From Antarctobacter sediminis (GTDB lineage Bacteria > Pseudomonadota > Alphaproteobacteria > Rhodobacterales > Rhodobacteraceae), in contig NZ_JAHUZG010000002.1 of the NCBI RefSeq assembly GCF_019218285.1, forward strand, positions 992,001-1,056,000: a stretch of DNA of 64,000 bases, in the 5' to 3' direction. The stretch's first letter is position 1. The number at the start of each line of letters is the position of its first letter. A model generated the notes under the pieces. The model saw only the letters and a list, made by a program, of their open reading frames with translations. It was not told the DNA's origin and searched no databases. Both the position numbers and the translations under genes were made by a program. Positions 8,651-17,578 of the stretch are shown here, one piece after another.

Positions 8651-9481
8651 TCAGCGGCGCGCACTCCACGAGGCCGAAGCGTGTTTGCGGGTGTAGAACT
8701 CACCCATGAGACCAATCATGACCAAAATGATACTCAGATAGAAAGCATATTCCCAGTCGGAATTCCGGGGGTTGTAATCCACGAAAGCGTATCCCCGGGA
8801 CTGGTCGATGGTGTGGAACAGGGGATTCCAATCGAACATCACCAACATGTAGCTGGGCAGCGTGTTGGCCACGAACATCTTGCCTGAGGCGATCATATTG
8901 GCCCGCTGGTAAATGGTCGAAATGATTCCCACCGGCGTCGGAAACCACGGTTTCGCCGCAAGAAACACCAGCCCGATCGCCCCGCCGGAAAACCACGAAA
9001 GGATGATCATGGCCATGCAACCGATCGGATCGTGGATCTCTTGCATGACGAAAGGATTGAAGGCCACGTCATAGACAAACAGGATCGCCACCAGCGACAG
9101 GATCTGGATGTAGAGGGTCGAGATCATGGCCGAGGCGATGGCGATCGCCGTATTCATCGGCGCATGCTGCATCATCGGACTGGCCGGCCCCTCGGACCCG
9201 GCGACAGCGCCCAGTGTCTTGGTATGCGTCATGAACAGAAAGACGCCGGTCATGATGTAGACCATGAAATCGCCCCGCAGAGCGGTGCTGCGCATCCCGA
9301 GGATCTGGAACATGAAGTAAAAGGCCAGAACGAAGATGATCGTCTGGAGCATGTTCATGAAGATCGCCATGAAGGCGTTGCCATGAGTCTTGCGGACGGC
9401 GCGGACGGAATTGTGGTAGATCAGTTCAAGTATGTAGACAAACGAACCCAGCCGGGACCGGGGTTGTGAAACCTGAAACAT
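8651..9481 (-). CDS. KpsM/Wzm-like polysaccharide ABC exporter permease
   Basis: This 276-residue ABC-2 type integral membrane protein has about six hydrophobic segments, e.g. IFVLAFYFMFQILGM, MVYIMTGVFLFM, IQILSLVAILFVYDV and FYLSIILVMIGLMGEFY. Such permeases pair with a KpsT/Wzt ATPase to export capsule or O-antigen-type polysaccharide. No matching ATPase is adjacent. The ATG at 9481 has GGAG 9 bases upstream. The predicted promoter at 9543-9571 implies transcription starts near 9536, which excludes the longer reading frame beginning at 9556. It diverges from the cysQ-glycosyltransferase run. Confidence 0.82.
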   Translation of the reverse strand: MFQVSQPRSRLGSFVYILELIYHNSVRAVRKTHGNAFMAIFMNMLQTIIFVLAFYFMFQILGMRSTALRGDFMVYIMTGVFLFMTHTKTLGAVAGSEGPASPMMQHAPMNTAIAIASAMISTLYIQILSLVAILFVYDVAFNPFVMQEIHDPIGCMAMIILSWFSGGAIGLVFLAAKPWFPTPVGIISTIYQRANMIASGKMFVANTLPSYMLVMFDWNPLFHTIDQSRGYAFVDYNPRNSDWEYAFYLSIILVMIGLMGEFYTRKHASASWSARR

Positions 9482-9542
9482 CTTGCCTGCTCCGGGTGCG
9501 ATGTTGCGATTGACCGCACACTTGCCGTTTTTGATTGTCGGC

Positions 9543-9571
9543 AGCATAAGGCGCATGAGCTTTCAAATCAA
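9543..9571 (-). promoter_or_regulatory. Sigma-70-like promoter for the KpsM-like gene
   Basis: On the minus strand, TTGATT (9571-9566), a 17-base spacer and TATGCT (9548-9543) give 4/6 matches at each box with ideal spacing. The predicted start lies about 55 bases before the permease ATG. Confidence 0.5.
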
Positions 9572-9575
9572 TAAA

Positions 9576-9597
9576 TCCGCGCGTGGCCCTGCGCGGA
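9576..9597 (+). repeat. Inverted repeat ahead of cysQ
   Basis: Perfect arms TCCGCGC and GCGCGGA with an 8-base loop end 13 bases before the cysQ ATG, next to its GGAG ribosome site. It could be an RNA hairpin or an operator. No regulator is identifiable. Confidence 0.35.
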
Positions 9598-9610
9598 CTG
9601 GAGCCTTGTC

Positions 9611-10408
9611 ATGAATTATTCCGAACTGACCGCCGTGATGCGCCGCCTTGCCCTGGAGGCAGGCGAGAAGATCATGGAGATCTACAATTCCGACGATTTC
9701 GAAGTCATGGTCAAATCCGACAACAGCCCGGTCACCGTCGCGGACGAAGCGGCCGATGCGCTGATTTCGGCGGGCCTGCGCGAGGCCTTCCCTGACGTGG
9801 CTCTGGTCACCGAGGAACAGGCCGACAGCCATGACATCACCGCCAAGACCTTTTTGATCGTCGATCCGCTGGACGGCACCAAGGAGTTCATCAAGCGCCG
9901 CGGCGATTTCACCGTGAACATCGCGCTGGTCGAAGACGGCGTGCCGACACGCGGCGTGGTTTATGCTCCGGCCAAGGGCCGCATGTTCTACACCAACTCT
10001 GTCGGCCAGTCGGTCGAGGAAACCGGCGCGCTGGAACTGGAAACCGTGGGCGAAACCACCCCGATCAAGGTCACCAACCCGGACAACAGCGCGCTGATGG
10101 TCGTCGCCTCGAAATCGCACCGCGATCAGGCCACCGACGACTATATCGCAAAATATGGCGTGAAGGACATGACCAGCGCCGGCTCCTCGTTGAAGTTCTG
10201 CCTTGTGGCCACCGGTGAGGCCGACCTCTATCCACGCCTTGGCCGGACGATGGAATGGGATACCGCTGCGGGCCACGCGGTTCTGAACGGCGCAGGCGGT
10301 CGGGTGGTGCGTTTCGACGATCACACTCCGCTGGCCTACGGCAAGGAAGGTTTCGCCAATCCGTTCTTCATCGCCTACGCTCCGGGTGTGGAGTTGAAAG
10401 AGGCCTGA
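9611..10408 (+). CDS. cysQ: 3'(2'),5'-bisphosphate nucleotidase CysQ
   Basis: This inositol-monophosphatase-fold enzyme of 265 residues hydrolyses 3'-phosphoadenosine 5'-phosphate (PAP), the by-product of PAPS-dependent sulfotransfer, to AMP. Metal-binding signatures are visible: TEEQ (about residue 72), DPLDGTKEF (about 92-100) and WDTAAGHAVL near residue 220. GGAG precedes the ATG. It heads a same-strand run of glycosyltransferase genes that ends in a sulfotransferase. PAP removal is therefore directly relevant to its neighbours, although CysQ also serves general sulfate assimilation. Confidence 0.93.
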   Translation: MNYSELTAVMRRLALEAGEKIMEIYNSDDFEVMVKSDNSPVTVADEAADALISAGLREAFPDVALVTEEQADSHDITAKTFLIVDPLDGTKEFIKRRGDFTVNIALVEDGVPTRGVVYAPAKGRMFYTNSVGQSVEETGALELETVGETTPIKVTNPDNSALMVVASKSHRDQATDDYIAKYGVKDMTSAGSSLKFCLVATGEADLYPRLGRTMEWDTAAGHAVLNGAGGRVVRFDDHTPLAYGKEGFANPFFIAYAPGVELKEA

Positions 10409-10414
10409 ACACTC

Positions 10415-11638
10415 GTGACCCTACCGGTCAGCATCGTCATCGTCAGCCGGGACCGACCGGCAGCCTTGATGCGGTGCCTGACCGGGGTGTCGCAACTGGA
10501 CTACGCGCCTTTCGAGGTCATCGTCGTCGCCTGCCCCGCGGGCGCCGACGCGACGGCAGCCCGCCACGACGCAAGCCATTTCAAACTGCTCCGCTTTGAC
10601 GAGGCGAATATTTCCGCCGCCCGAAATCTGGGCATATCCGCCGCAAGCGGTGAAATAATCGCCTTCATCGACGATGACGCTATCCCGGAACCGCTCTGGC
10701 TCCGGCATCTGACCGGCCCGTTTTCTGACCCCGCCGTCGCCTGCACAGGCGGATACGTCATCGGTCGCAATGGCATCTCTTTTCAGTGGCGGGCGCGCAG
10801 CGTCGACGTGACCGGGCAGGCCCGTGACCTGACTTTGCCGGATACATCGCCCGCCGTTCCCGACGCGCCACCGGGCCACGCGGTCAAGACCGAAGGCACC
10901 AATATGGCTCTGCGCCGAGAGATCCTGGCCTCGCTGGGCGGATTTGATCCGGCCTTTCGCTTTTACCTTGATGAAACAGACCTGAACCTGCGCCTTGCGC
11001 AAGCCGGTCATCGCACGGCGTTGGTGCCCTTGGCACAGGTCCATCATGGTTTTGCACAAAGCGCCCGCCGCAATCGCGACCGCAGCCCGCGCGACCTTGG
11101 CCAGATCGCCGCGTCGCAGATGGTCTTTCTGCGCAAACACTGTCCGAAGGCCGAACAATCCTCTGCATGGCAAGCCTTTGAACAAGGCCAACGCCAGCGT
11201 TTGCTGCGGTTCATGCAACGCGGGCCGCTGGATCCTCCAGACGTGGTGCGCCTGATGCGCAGCCTGCGTCACGGGGCGCGTGACGGCAACAACCGCACCT
11301 TTGGCGAAACCCCGCCGATGGCCGCCCCGACACAGGCCTTCCTCCCCTTCCCCGGTCGCCCCGATGCCCCGCGCGTGCATCTGGCGGGCCGCCCGTGGCA
11401 GGCTGCGCGCCTGCGTGCCAAGGCTGCGCAGGCGGTTCGCGATGGGGCTATTGTCAGCCTTTTCATCTTTTCCCCAACGGCGCGGCGCCATCGGGTGAGC
11501 TTCCTACCCGAAGGGGTATGGCTCCAGTCCGGTGGGCTTTTCGGGCAAAGCCTTCGGGGCGGCCCCGCGATCCGGTTGCGGCACTTTTCTTCTCGCCTCT
11601 CGTCAGAGATTATGCGAGTGCAGAAACCGCGCGGATAG
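10415..11638 (+). CDS. Glycosyltransferase family 2
   Basis: The 407-residue protein has an N-terminal GT-A fold (about 1-250). It starts VSIVIVSRDRPAAL and carries the nucleotide-sugar DDD motif at residues 86-88 (AFIDDDAIPEP) and an acceptor-side FRFYLDETDLNLRL region. The C-terminal 150 residues are Arg-rich and unassigned. The start is GTG at 10415, 6 bp after cysQ. The sugar and acceptor cannot be predicted. Its place directly behind cysQ and ahead of galU-galE supports a role in surface glycan assembly. Confidence 0.88.
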   Translation: MTLPVSIVIVSRDRPAALMRCLTGVSQLDYAPFEVIVVACPAGADATAARHDASHFKLLRFDEANISAARNLGISAASGEIIAFIDDDAIPEPLWLRHLTGPFSDPAVACTGGYVIGRNGISFQWRARSVDVTGQARDLTLPDTSPAVPDAPPGHAVKTEGTNMALRREILASLGGFDPAFRFYLDETDLNLRLAQAGHRTALVPLAQVHHGFAQSARRNRDRSPRDLGQIAASQMVFLRKHCPKAEQSSAWQAFEQGQRQRLLRFMQRGPLDPPDVVRLMRSLRHGARDGNNRTFGETPPMAAPTQAFLPFPGRPDAPRVHLAGRPWQAARLRAKAAQAVRDGAIVSLFIFSPTARRHRVSFLPEGVWLQSGGLFGQSLRGGPAIRLRHFSSRLSSEIMRVQKPRG

Positions 11639-11774
11639 CGCGCCTCTGTGGGTCGCAAGACCCTTCGCGACATATTGGGAACACAACTTTACCAAGGTTT
11701 TTGCCCCGCCGTAGGATAAACAGGTCGCATATGCGGCCACACCGGCCAGATGGCGAAGACAGATGGAGACTGTA

Positions 11775-12665
11775 ATGACAAAGAAAGTCACCAAGGCGAT
11801 CTTTCCCGTGGCAGGGCTTGGCACCCGCTTTCTTCCCGCCACCAAATCCGTTCCAAAAGAAATCATGACGCTGGTGGACCGCCCGCTGGTTCAATACGCG
11901 ATCGACGAGGCCCGCGCCGCCGGGATCGAGGAATTCATTTTTGTCACCTCGCGCGGCAAGAGCGCGCTTGAGGATTATTTCGACCACGCCCCCCAGCTGG
12001 AGGACGAACTGCGCGCCAAGGGCAAGGATGACCTGCTGCGCACCCTTGAAACGACGAACATGGAATCCGGGCAGATCGCCTATATCCGCCAGCACAAGCC
12101 GCTGGGTCTTGGTCACGCGATCTGGTGCGCCCGCCGGCTTGTCGGCAACGAACCCTTTGCCGTCATGCTGCCCGACGACGTGATCGCCGCCGACAAACCC
12201 TGCCTTCAGCAAATGGTCGAGGCGTATCAGGAAACCGGCGGCTGCATGGTTGCCGCGATGGAAGTCCCCACCGACAAGGTCAGCGCCTATGGCGTTCTGG
12301 ACATCGACGAGGACATGGGCCGCATGGTCAAGGTCAAGGGCATGGTTGAAAAGCCGCCCGCTGAAAAGGCACCGTCGAACCTTGCCGTGATCGGCCGTTA
12401 CATCCTGACGCCAGAGGTCTTTGATCACCTCGAAAACCCGAACACCGGTGCAGGCGGTGAAATTCAGCTGACCGATGCCATCGACAAGGAAATCAACGCC
12501 AGCGGCGTCTACGGCTATCGCTTCAACGGCCAGCGGTTCGACTGCGGCTCCAAGGCCGGGTTCTTGCAGGCGACCGTCGCCTTCGGCCTTGCCCGGGACG
12601 AGCTGAAGGACGATCTGGGCGCCTATCTGGACGAACTGGCAATCAGCCGCAAAGCCGCGGAATAA
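11775..12665 (+). CDS. galU: UTP-glucose-1-phosphate uridylyltransferase GalU
   Basis: This enzyme makes UDP-glucose from UTP and glucose-1-phosphate. The 296-residue protein has the nucleotidyltransferase signature AIFPVAGLGTRFLPATK (about 7-23), KEIM, and the sugar-binding region LGLGHAIWCARR. The ATG at 11775 is preferred to the one at 11763 because GGAGAC lies 6 bases before it. A 136 bp gap upstream contains a weak TTTACC-N18-TAGGAT promoter-like pair and the small palindrome CGCATATGCG. It is followed by galE after 4 bp. Confidence 0.95.
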   Translation: MTKKVTKAIFPVAGLGTRFLPATKSVPKEIMTLVDRPLVQYAIDEARAAGIEEFIFVTSRGKSALEDYFDHAPQLEDELRAKGKDDLLRTLETTNMESGQIAYIRQHKPLGLGHAIWCARRLVGNEPFAVMLPDDVIAADKPCLQQMVEAYQETGGCMVAAMEVPTDKVSAYGVLDIDEDMGRMVKVKGMVEKPPAEKAPSNLAVIGRYILTPEVFDHLENPNTGAGGEIQLTDAIDKEINASGVYGYRFNGQRFDCGSKAGFLQATVAFGLARDELKDDLGAYLDELAISRKAAE

Positions 12666-12669
12666 CGCC

Positions 12670-13653
12670 GTGTCGCACGTGCTTGTGACGGGCGGGGCCG
12701 GCTATATCGGCAGCCATGCCTGCAAGGCGCTACGCGCCGCAGGCTATACGCCCGTCACCTATGACAACCTCGTCACCGGCTGGCAGGACGCGGTGAAATT
12801 CGGCCCCTTCGAACAGGGTGACCTTTCTGACCGCGCGCGGCTGGACGAGGTCTTTGCCAAGTGGCAACCGGTGGCCGTCATGCATTTTGCGGCCCTGTCC
12901 CAAGTGGGCGAGGCGATGGCCAAGCCCGGCCTGTACTGGCGCAACAATGTCGACGGGTCGCTGACCCTGATCGAAGCCGCCTGCGCCGCCGGGTGCCTTG
13001 ATTTCGTCTTTTCCTCGACCTGCGCCACCTACGGCGAGCATGACAATGTCGTGCTGGACGAACAGACACCACAAGAACCGCTGAACGCCTATGGCGGCTC
13101 CAAGCGCGCGGTGGAAAACATCCTGCGCGATTTCGAAGCTTCACACGGCCTGAAATCGGTGATCTTCCGCTATTTCAACGTGGCCGGTGCCGACCCGGAC
13201 GGCGAGGTGGGCGAACACCATCGCCCCGAAACCCACCTGATCCCCGTCATGCTCGAGGCCGTCGACGGCAAGCGCCCCGGACTGACTGTTCATGGCACCG
13301 ATTACGACACGCCCGACGGCACCTGCATCCGCGATTACGTTCACGTCATGGACCTTGTGGATGCGCATGTTCTGGGGCTGAAATGGCTCCGCGATGGCAA
13401 GGGCAGCCGGGTCTTTAACCTTGGCACCGGGCGCGGCTTTTCCGTCCGCGAGGTGATCGAGGCCGCAGGTCATGTCACCAACATGGCCGTTCCCTGCACC
13501 GATGGTCCCCGCCGCGCAGGGGACGCGACCAAACTGGTCTCGGGTTCGACCCGCGCCAGCGAGGAACTGGGATGGGAGCCGCGCCGCTCGACCATGCCAC
13601 AGATGATCGCGGACGCTTGGCGCTGGCACAAGAATGGGCATTACGAAGCGTGA
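12670..13653 (+). CDS. galE: UDP-glucose 4-epimerase GalE
   Basis: This extended short-chain dehydrogenase of 327 residues interconverts UDP-glucose and UDP-galactose. The NAD-binding GGAGYIGSH lies at about residues 8-16, the catalytic Ser/Thr region is FSSTCATYGEHD, and the YxxxK motif is YGGSK (about 141-145). The start codon is GTG. It lies 4 bp after galU, so the two should be coexpressed, and its 3' end overlaps the next glycosyltransferase by 20 bp. Confidence 0.95.
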   Translation: MSHVLVTGGAGYIGSHACKALRAAGYTPVTYDNLVTGWQDAVKFGPFEQGDLSDRARLDEVFAKWQPVAVMHFAALSQVGEAMAKPGLYWRNNVDGSLTLIEAACAAGCLDFVFSSTCATYGEHDNVVLDEQTPQEPLNAYGGSKRAVENILRDFEASHGLKSVIFRYFNVAGADPDGEVGEHHRPETHLIPVMLEAVDGKRPGLTVHGTDYDTPDGTCIRDYVHVMDLVDAHVLGLKWLRDGKGSRVFNLGTGRGFSVREVIEAAGHVTNMAVPCTDGPRRAGDATKLVSGSTRASEELGWEPRRSTMPQMIADAWRWHKNGHYEA

Positions 13654-14815
13654 TCGCCTGCTGGACCTGACCCGGCTGATCAGCCGGGCAGGCCGCCCCA
13701 TGACCGGGGTTGACCGGGTCGAATTCGCCTATCTCACGCATTTGCTGGACGCTGGCCCGCTTTGGGGGCTGGTGCGCAGTTCACTTGGCTATGTCCTTTT
13801 GGATCAGCGCGGTTGTGCCGCCCTGCGCGCGTTGGTGATTTTGCAGAACTGGGGCGCGGCGGACCGTCTGTCATGGCTGAGGCGCGGAATGGACCCGGTG
13901 CGCGCCCGCGCCGAAGCTGACCTGCGCCGCCTCTGCCTTGACCGCTGTCTTCCGATGCGCCTGCCCGCCATGCTGCGCCGACATTTGCCGCGCGGCATCA
14001 CCTATGTGAACACCGGTCACACCAACCTGACAGATCGCGTGATCTCTGCGCTTGGGCACATCGATGCGTCGATCACCGTCTTTATCCACGACACGATCCC
14101 GCTGGACGTGCCGCAATATCAACGCCCCGGCACAGTCGAGCGTTTCCGCCATTTCCTGATGCGCGCCGCGCGGGCGGATCTTCTGGTCTGCAACTCGCAT
14201 CAGACAGAGACCGATCTGGCCCGGCACCTTGGCGACGGCCTGCCCAAAACCGCCTCTGCGCCGCTGGGGCTGGACCTGATGCAGCCCGGAACAGCTCCCG
14301 CTGGCCCGTGGAAGGCACCATATTTCGTGACCCTCGGGACCATTGAACCGCGCAAGAACCACGCGCTGCTGCTGGATCTCTGGCAGGACAATCCAGATGC
14401 AGACCTGCTGATCTGCGGCAGTCGGGGGTGGGAAAACAAGGCGGTCTTTGACCGGCTGGACACAAGGCCACCACGCGTTCACGAACTCCCCGGTCTTGAC
14501 GACGGGCAAGTGGCCGCATTGCTGGCTGACAGTGCCGGGATGCTCTTTCCAAGCTTTGCCGAAGGTTATGGCCTCCCCCCGGTCGAGGCTGCTGCGCTGG
14601 GGGTTCCCGTGCTGGTCAACGACTTGCCCATTTACCGCGAAGTGCTTGGCGACATTCCCGTTTACGCTGATGTGACGGACCGCTATCGTTGGCGCAACGA
14701 AATAAGCCGGATGGCAGCGGATCACCGGACAGGACAGGCCCGCGCGGAACAGGCGCCGCGCTTTTCGCCCCCCACGTGGGAGGCGCATTTCAAAACGGTC
14801 TTAACCCTGACCTGA
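13634..14815 (+). CDS. Glycosyltransferase family 4 (GT-B fold)
   Basis: The 393-residue protein has a C-terminal GT4 domain. The nucleotide-sugar binding region includes YFVTLGTIEPRKNH, GSRGWENK, and the E-x7-E motif in FPSFAEGYGLPPVEAAALG. The N-terminal half has TGVDRVEFAYLTHLL and HDTIPLDVPQ, typical of bacterial GT4 enzymes of polysaccharide loci. The ATG lies inside the last codons of galE (20 bp overlap) with only a weak ribosome site, which suggests translational coupling. The donor and acceptor are unknown. Confidence 0.88.
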   Translation: MGITKRDRLLDLTRLISRAGRPMTGVDRVEFAYLTHLLDAGPLWGLVRSSLGYVLLDQRGCAALRALVILQNWGAADRLSWLRRGMDPVRARAEADLRRLCLDRCLPMRLPAMLRRHLPRGITYVNTGHTNLTDRVISALGHIDASITVFIHDTIPLDVPQYQRPGTVERFRHFLMRAARADLLVCNSHQTETDLARHLGDGLPKTASAPLGLDLMQPGTAPAGPWKAPYFVTLGTIEPRKNHALLLDLWQDNPDADLLICGSRGWENKAVFDRLDTRPPRVHELPGLDDGQVAALLADSAGMLFPSFAEGYGLPPVEAAALGVPVLVNDLPIYREVLGDIPVYADVTDRYRWRNEISRMAADHRTGQARAEQAPRFSPPTWEAHFKTVLTLT

Positions 14816-14864
14816 TAGCAGCCCAAGGCAAGGCGCGCATTGGCGCGATGAAAGAGGCACGCAT

Positions 14865-15875
14865 TTGGGCGCATGGCAGGCATATCGGCTGAGGGTACAG
14901 CGCAAGCGCTGGCGCATTCGTGCCTTCCGCAAACGGCGTGAATTGCGCCCTGTCGCCAATCGGACGGACCTGATCCGCCCCTCCGACATCCTGCTGTTCT
15001 CGACCCAGCGCAACGAAGGTATCCGCCTGCCTTATTTCCTGCGCTACTACCGCGACATGGGTGTCAGCCATTTCTTCTTTGTCGACAACGATTCCACGGA
15101 TGGATCGGCTGATTACCTTGCCAGTCAACCGGATGTGTCGGTCTGGACCACCCGCGCCAGCTACAAGCGCGCCCGCTTTGGCATGGACTGGATCAACTGG
15201 CTTTTGATGAAACACGCCCACGGTCATTGGGCGTTGACCGTCGATCCGGATGAATTCTTTCTCTACCCGTTTTGCGATACGCGCCCTCTGCGCGCATTGA
15301 CCGACTGGCTGGACGCCTCTTCGATCAAATCTTTCTCGGCCATGCTTTTGGACATGTATCCCAAGGGCCGGATTGACCAGCATCCCTACAGCACAGGTCA
15401 GGACCCGATGGAAATCGCCAACTGGTTCGACGCGGGCAATTACTCGATCCAGAAAAACCCGCGCTTTGGCAATCTCTGGATTCAGGGCGGGCCGCGTGCG
15501 CGGATGTTCTTTGCCGACAAACCCGCACTGGCGCCTGCGCTGAACAAGATCCCGCTCGTGAAATGGGACCGGCGCTATGCCTATGTCTCGTCCACCCACA
15601 ACCTGCTGCCCCGCGGGCTGAATCAGGTCTATGACGAATGGGGCGGCGAAAAGGCCAGCGGCATCCTGCTCCACACCAAATTCCTGTCCACCTTCGGCCA
15701 GAAGGCCGAAGAAGAGCTGACGCGCGGCCAGCATTACGGCGCCAGCCGCGAATATATCGCCTATGCCGAAGGGGTGAAGGACAACCCCGATCTATGGTGC
15801 AAATGGTCCGAGAAATATATCAACTGGCGCCAGCTTGAGATCCTCGGCCTCATGTCGAAAGGCAACTGGGCATGA
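14865..15875 (+). CDS. Glycosyltransferase family 2/92-like protein
   Basis: The 336-residue protein has a GT-A-like core: LLFSTQRNEGIRLPYFLRYY, FFFVDNDSTDGSADYL and WALTVDPDEFFLYP. The two Asp-containing motifs are the likely metal and nucleotide sites. This is the compact family often annotated as Glyco_tranf_2_4. The best start is TTG at 14865, preceded by GAGG. No in-frame ATG gives the conserved basic N-terminus (YRLRVQRKRWRIRAFRKRR), which may associate with the inner membrane. It overlaps the next gene by 4 bp. Confidence 0.85.
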   Translation: MGAWQAYRLRVQRKRWRIRAFRKRRELRPVANRTDLIRPSDILLFSTQRNEGIRLPYFLRYYRDMGVSHFFFVDNDSTDGSADYLASQPDVSVWTTRASYKRARFGMDWINWLLMKHAHGHWALTVDPDEFFLYPFCDTRPLRALTDWLDASSIKSFSAMLLDMYPKGRIDQHPYSTGQDPMEIANWFDAGNYSIQKNPRFGNLWIQGGPRARMFFADKPALAPALNKIPLVKWDRRYAYVSSTHNLLPRGLNQVYDEWGGEKASGILLHTKFLSTFGQKAEEELTRGQHYGASREYIAYAEGVKDNPDLWCKWSEKYINWRQLEILGLMSKGNWA

Positions 15876-17572
15876 GCGTCGGCGTCGTCATGCTGGTCCA
15901 CACCGCCTTTGACCGCGCCGAACAGGTGGCGCGCCACTGGGCGCAGGGCGGTTGTCCCGTGGTGATCCACGTGGATGCCAAGGTGAGCAAGCCCAGCTTC
16001 GACAGGTTTCGCAAGGCGCTGACCGATCTGCCAGATGTGCGGTTCTGCCAGCGGCACCGCTGCGAATGGGGGACATGGGGCCTAGTCGCGGCAAGCCAGG
16101 ACGCTGCGCAGCTGATACTGGACGACTTTCCGCAGGTGCGGCACGTCTATCTTTCGTCCGGTTCCTGCCTGCCCCTGCGGCCCGTCGCCGACCTCCGCGC
16201 CTACCTTGCCGACCGCCCGCGCACCGATTTCATCGAAAGCGCGACAACCGCGGATGTGCCCTGGACCGTCGGCGGACTGGACCATGAACGCTTTACCTTG
16301 CAGTTCCCGTTTTCGTGGCGCAAGCAAAGGTATCTCTTCGACAAATTTGTCGATCTGCAACGGGCCGCAGGCTATGCTCGCACGATCCCCGAGGGGCTGG
16401 TGCCGCACATGGGCAGCCAATGGTGGTGCCTGACCCGCCAGACACTCAGCGCGATCCTGCAAGACCCTCAGCGCCCCCGCTACGATCGCTATTTCCGCCG
16501 CGTCTGGATCCCGGACGAAAGCTATTTCCAGACGCTGGCGCGGCTCTATTCCACCCAGATCGAAAGCCGGTCTCTGACGCTGTCGAAGTTCGACTTTCAG
16601 GGCAAGCCGCATATCTTCTACGACGATCATCTTCAGCTGTTGCGCCGGTCCGATTGCTTTGTCGCGCGCAAGATCTGGCCCCATGCGGACCGGTTGTATC
16701 AGGCTTTCCTGACCCACCCCAACAGCGCCGAACAACGGCAAGAACCCAACCCTGGCAAGATCGACCGGATCTTTGCCCGTGCTGTGGACCGCCGGACGCG
16801 CGGCCGGGCGGGGCTATACATGCAAAGCCGCTTTCCCAACCGGGGCTGGGAAAACGGCGTCACGGCAGGGAAGTACTCGGTCTTCCAAGGGTTTACCGAG
16901 CTGTTTCAGAACTTCGAGGGCTGGCTGTCCAAGGCCACTGGCGCGCAGGTCCACGGTCATCTCTTTGCCCCTGAACGGGCCGAATTCGCAGGCAAGGACC
17001 GGGTGATTGCAGGGGCGCTGTCGGACAACGCCAAACTGCGCGATGCCAACCCAAAGGCCTTTCTGACAAACCTTTTGTGGAACACCCGCGGCGAACGGCA
17101 GTGTTTCCAATACGGACCGCGCGACAATGCCAAGGTGCTGTGGCACATGGCGCGCGACCCCAACGCCCAGATCAGTGTCATCGCTGGCGCATGGGCCGTG
17201 CCCCTGTTCCAGTCGAACGCAGATTTCGCCGAGATACGGGCCGAGGCCGCGCGCCTGCAAAAGATCGAGTCCAAGATGCTGGACGAACTGCGCGAGCCTG
17301 ACACCAAGGCCCGCATCCGTACATGGACCATGGCCGATTTCATCGAGGCCCCTATGGAGCCGCTACAGGTTCTGATCGACGAGATCGGGCAAAAGAACAA
17401 TCGCCGCTTGGCCGAAGCGCCCCGCCTGGTGGATCTGACCGGTTTTGGCCAGTTCCTTCAGAACCTGAAAAATCAGGGAATGCACCCCTACCTGATGGGC
17501 GATTTTCCCGTCGATACGACGCCGCGCAACCGTCCGGGCAAAGCCCGCAAACCCTATCTCGTCAGGAAATGA
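15872..17572 (+). CDS. GT14-type beta-1,6-N-acetylglucosaminyltransferase
   Basis: The 566-residue protein has an N-terminal core-2/I-branching-like domain (about 1-260) with VVIHVDAKVSK, LSSGSCLPLRP, MGSQWWCLTR and RVWIPDESYFQTL. These are the landmarks of family GT14. The C-terminal half (about 300-566) resembles the DUF5928-type extension that roseobacters attach to this enzyme; I name that from memory. It would add a branching or terminal sugar, probably GlcNAc or a related residue. The ATG overlaps the upstream stop by 4 bp. A paralog lies at 42864-44438. Confidence 0.85.
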   Translation: MSVGVVMLVHTAFDRAEQVARHWAQGGCPVVIHVDAKVSKPSFDRFRKALTDLPDVRFCQRHRCEWGTWGLVAASQDAAQLILDDFPQVRHVYLSSGSCLPLRPVADLRAYLADRPRTDFIESATTADVPWTVGGLDHERFTLQFPFSWRKQRYLFDKFVDLQRAAGYARTIPEGLVPHMGSQWWCLTRQTLSAILQDPQRPRYDRYFRRVWIPDESYFQTLARLYSTQIESRSLTLSKFDFQGKPHIFYDDHLQLLRRSDCFVARKIWPHADRLYQAFLTHPNSAEQRQEPNPGKIDRIFARAVDRRTRGRAGLYMQSRFPNRGWENGVTAGKYSVFQGFTELFQNFEGWLSKATGAQVHGHLFAPERAEFAGKDRVIAGALSDNAKLRDANPKAFLTNLLWNTRGERQCFQYGPRDNAKVLWHMARDPNAQISVIAGAWAVPLFQSNADFAEIRAEAARLQKIESKMLDELREPDTKARIRTWTMADFIEAPMEPLQVLIDEIGQKNNRRLAEAPRLVDLTGFGQFLQNLKNQGMHPYLMGDFPVDTTPRNRPGKARKPYLVRK

Positions 17573-17578
17573 CTTTAG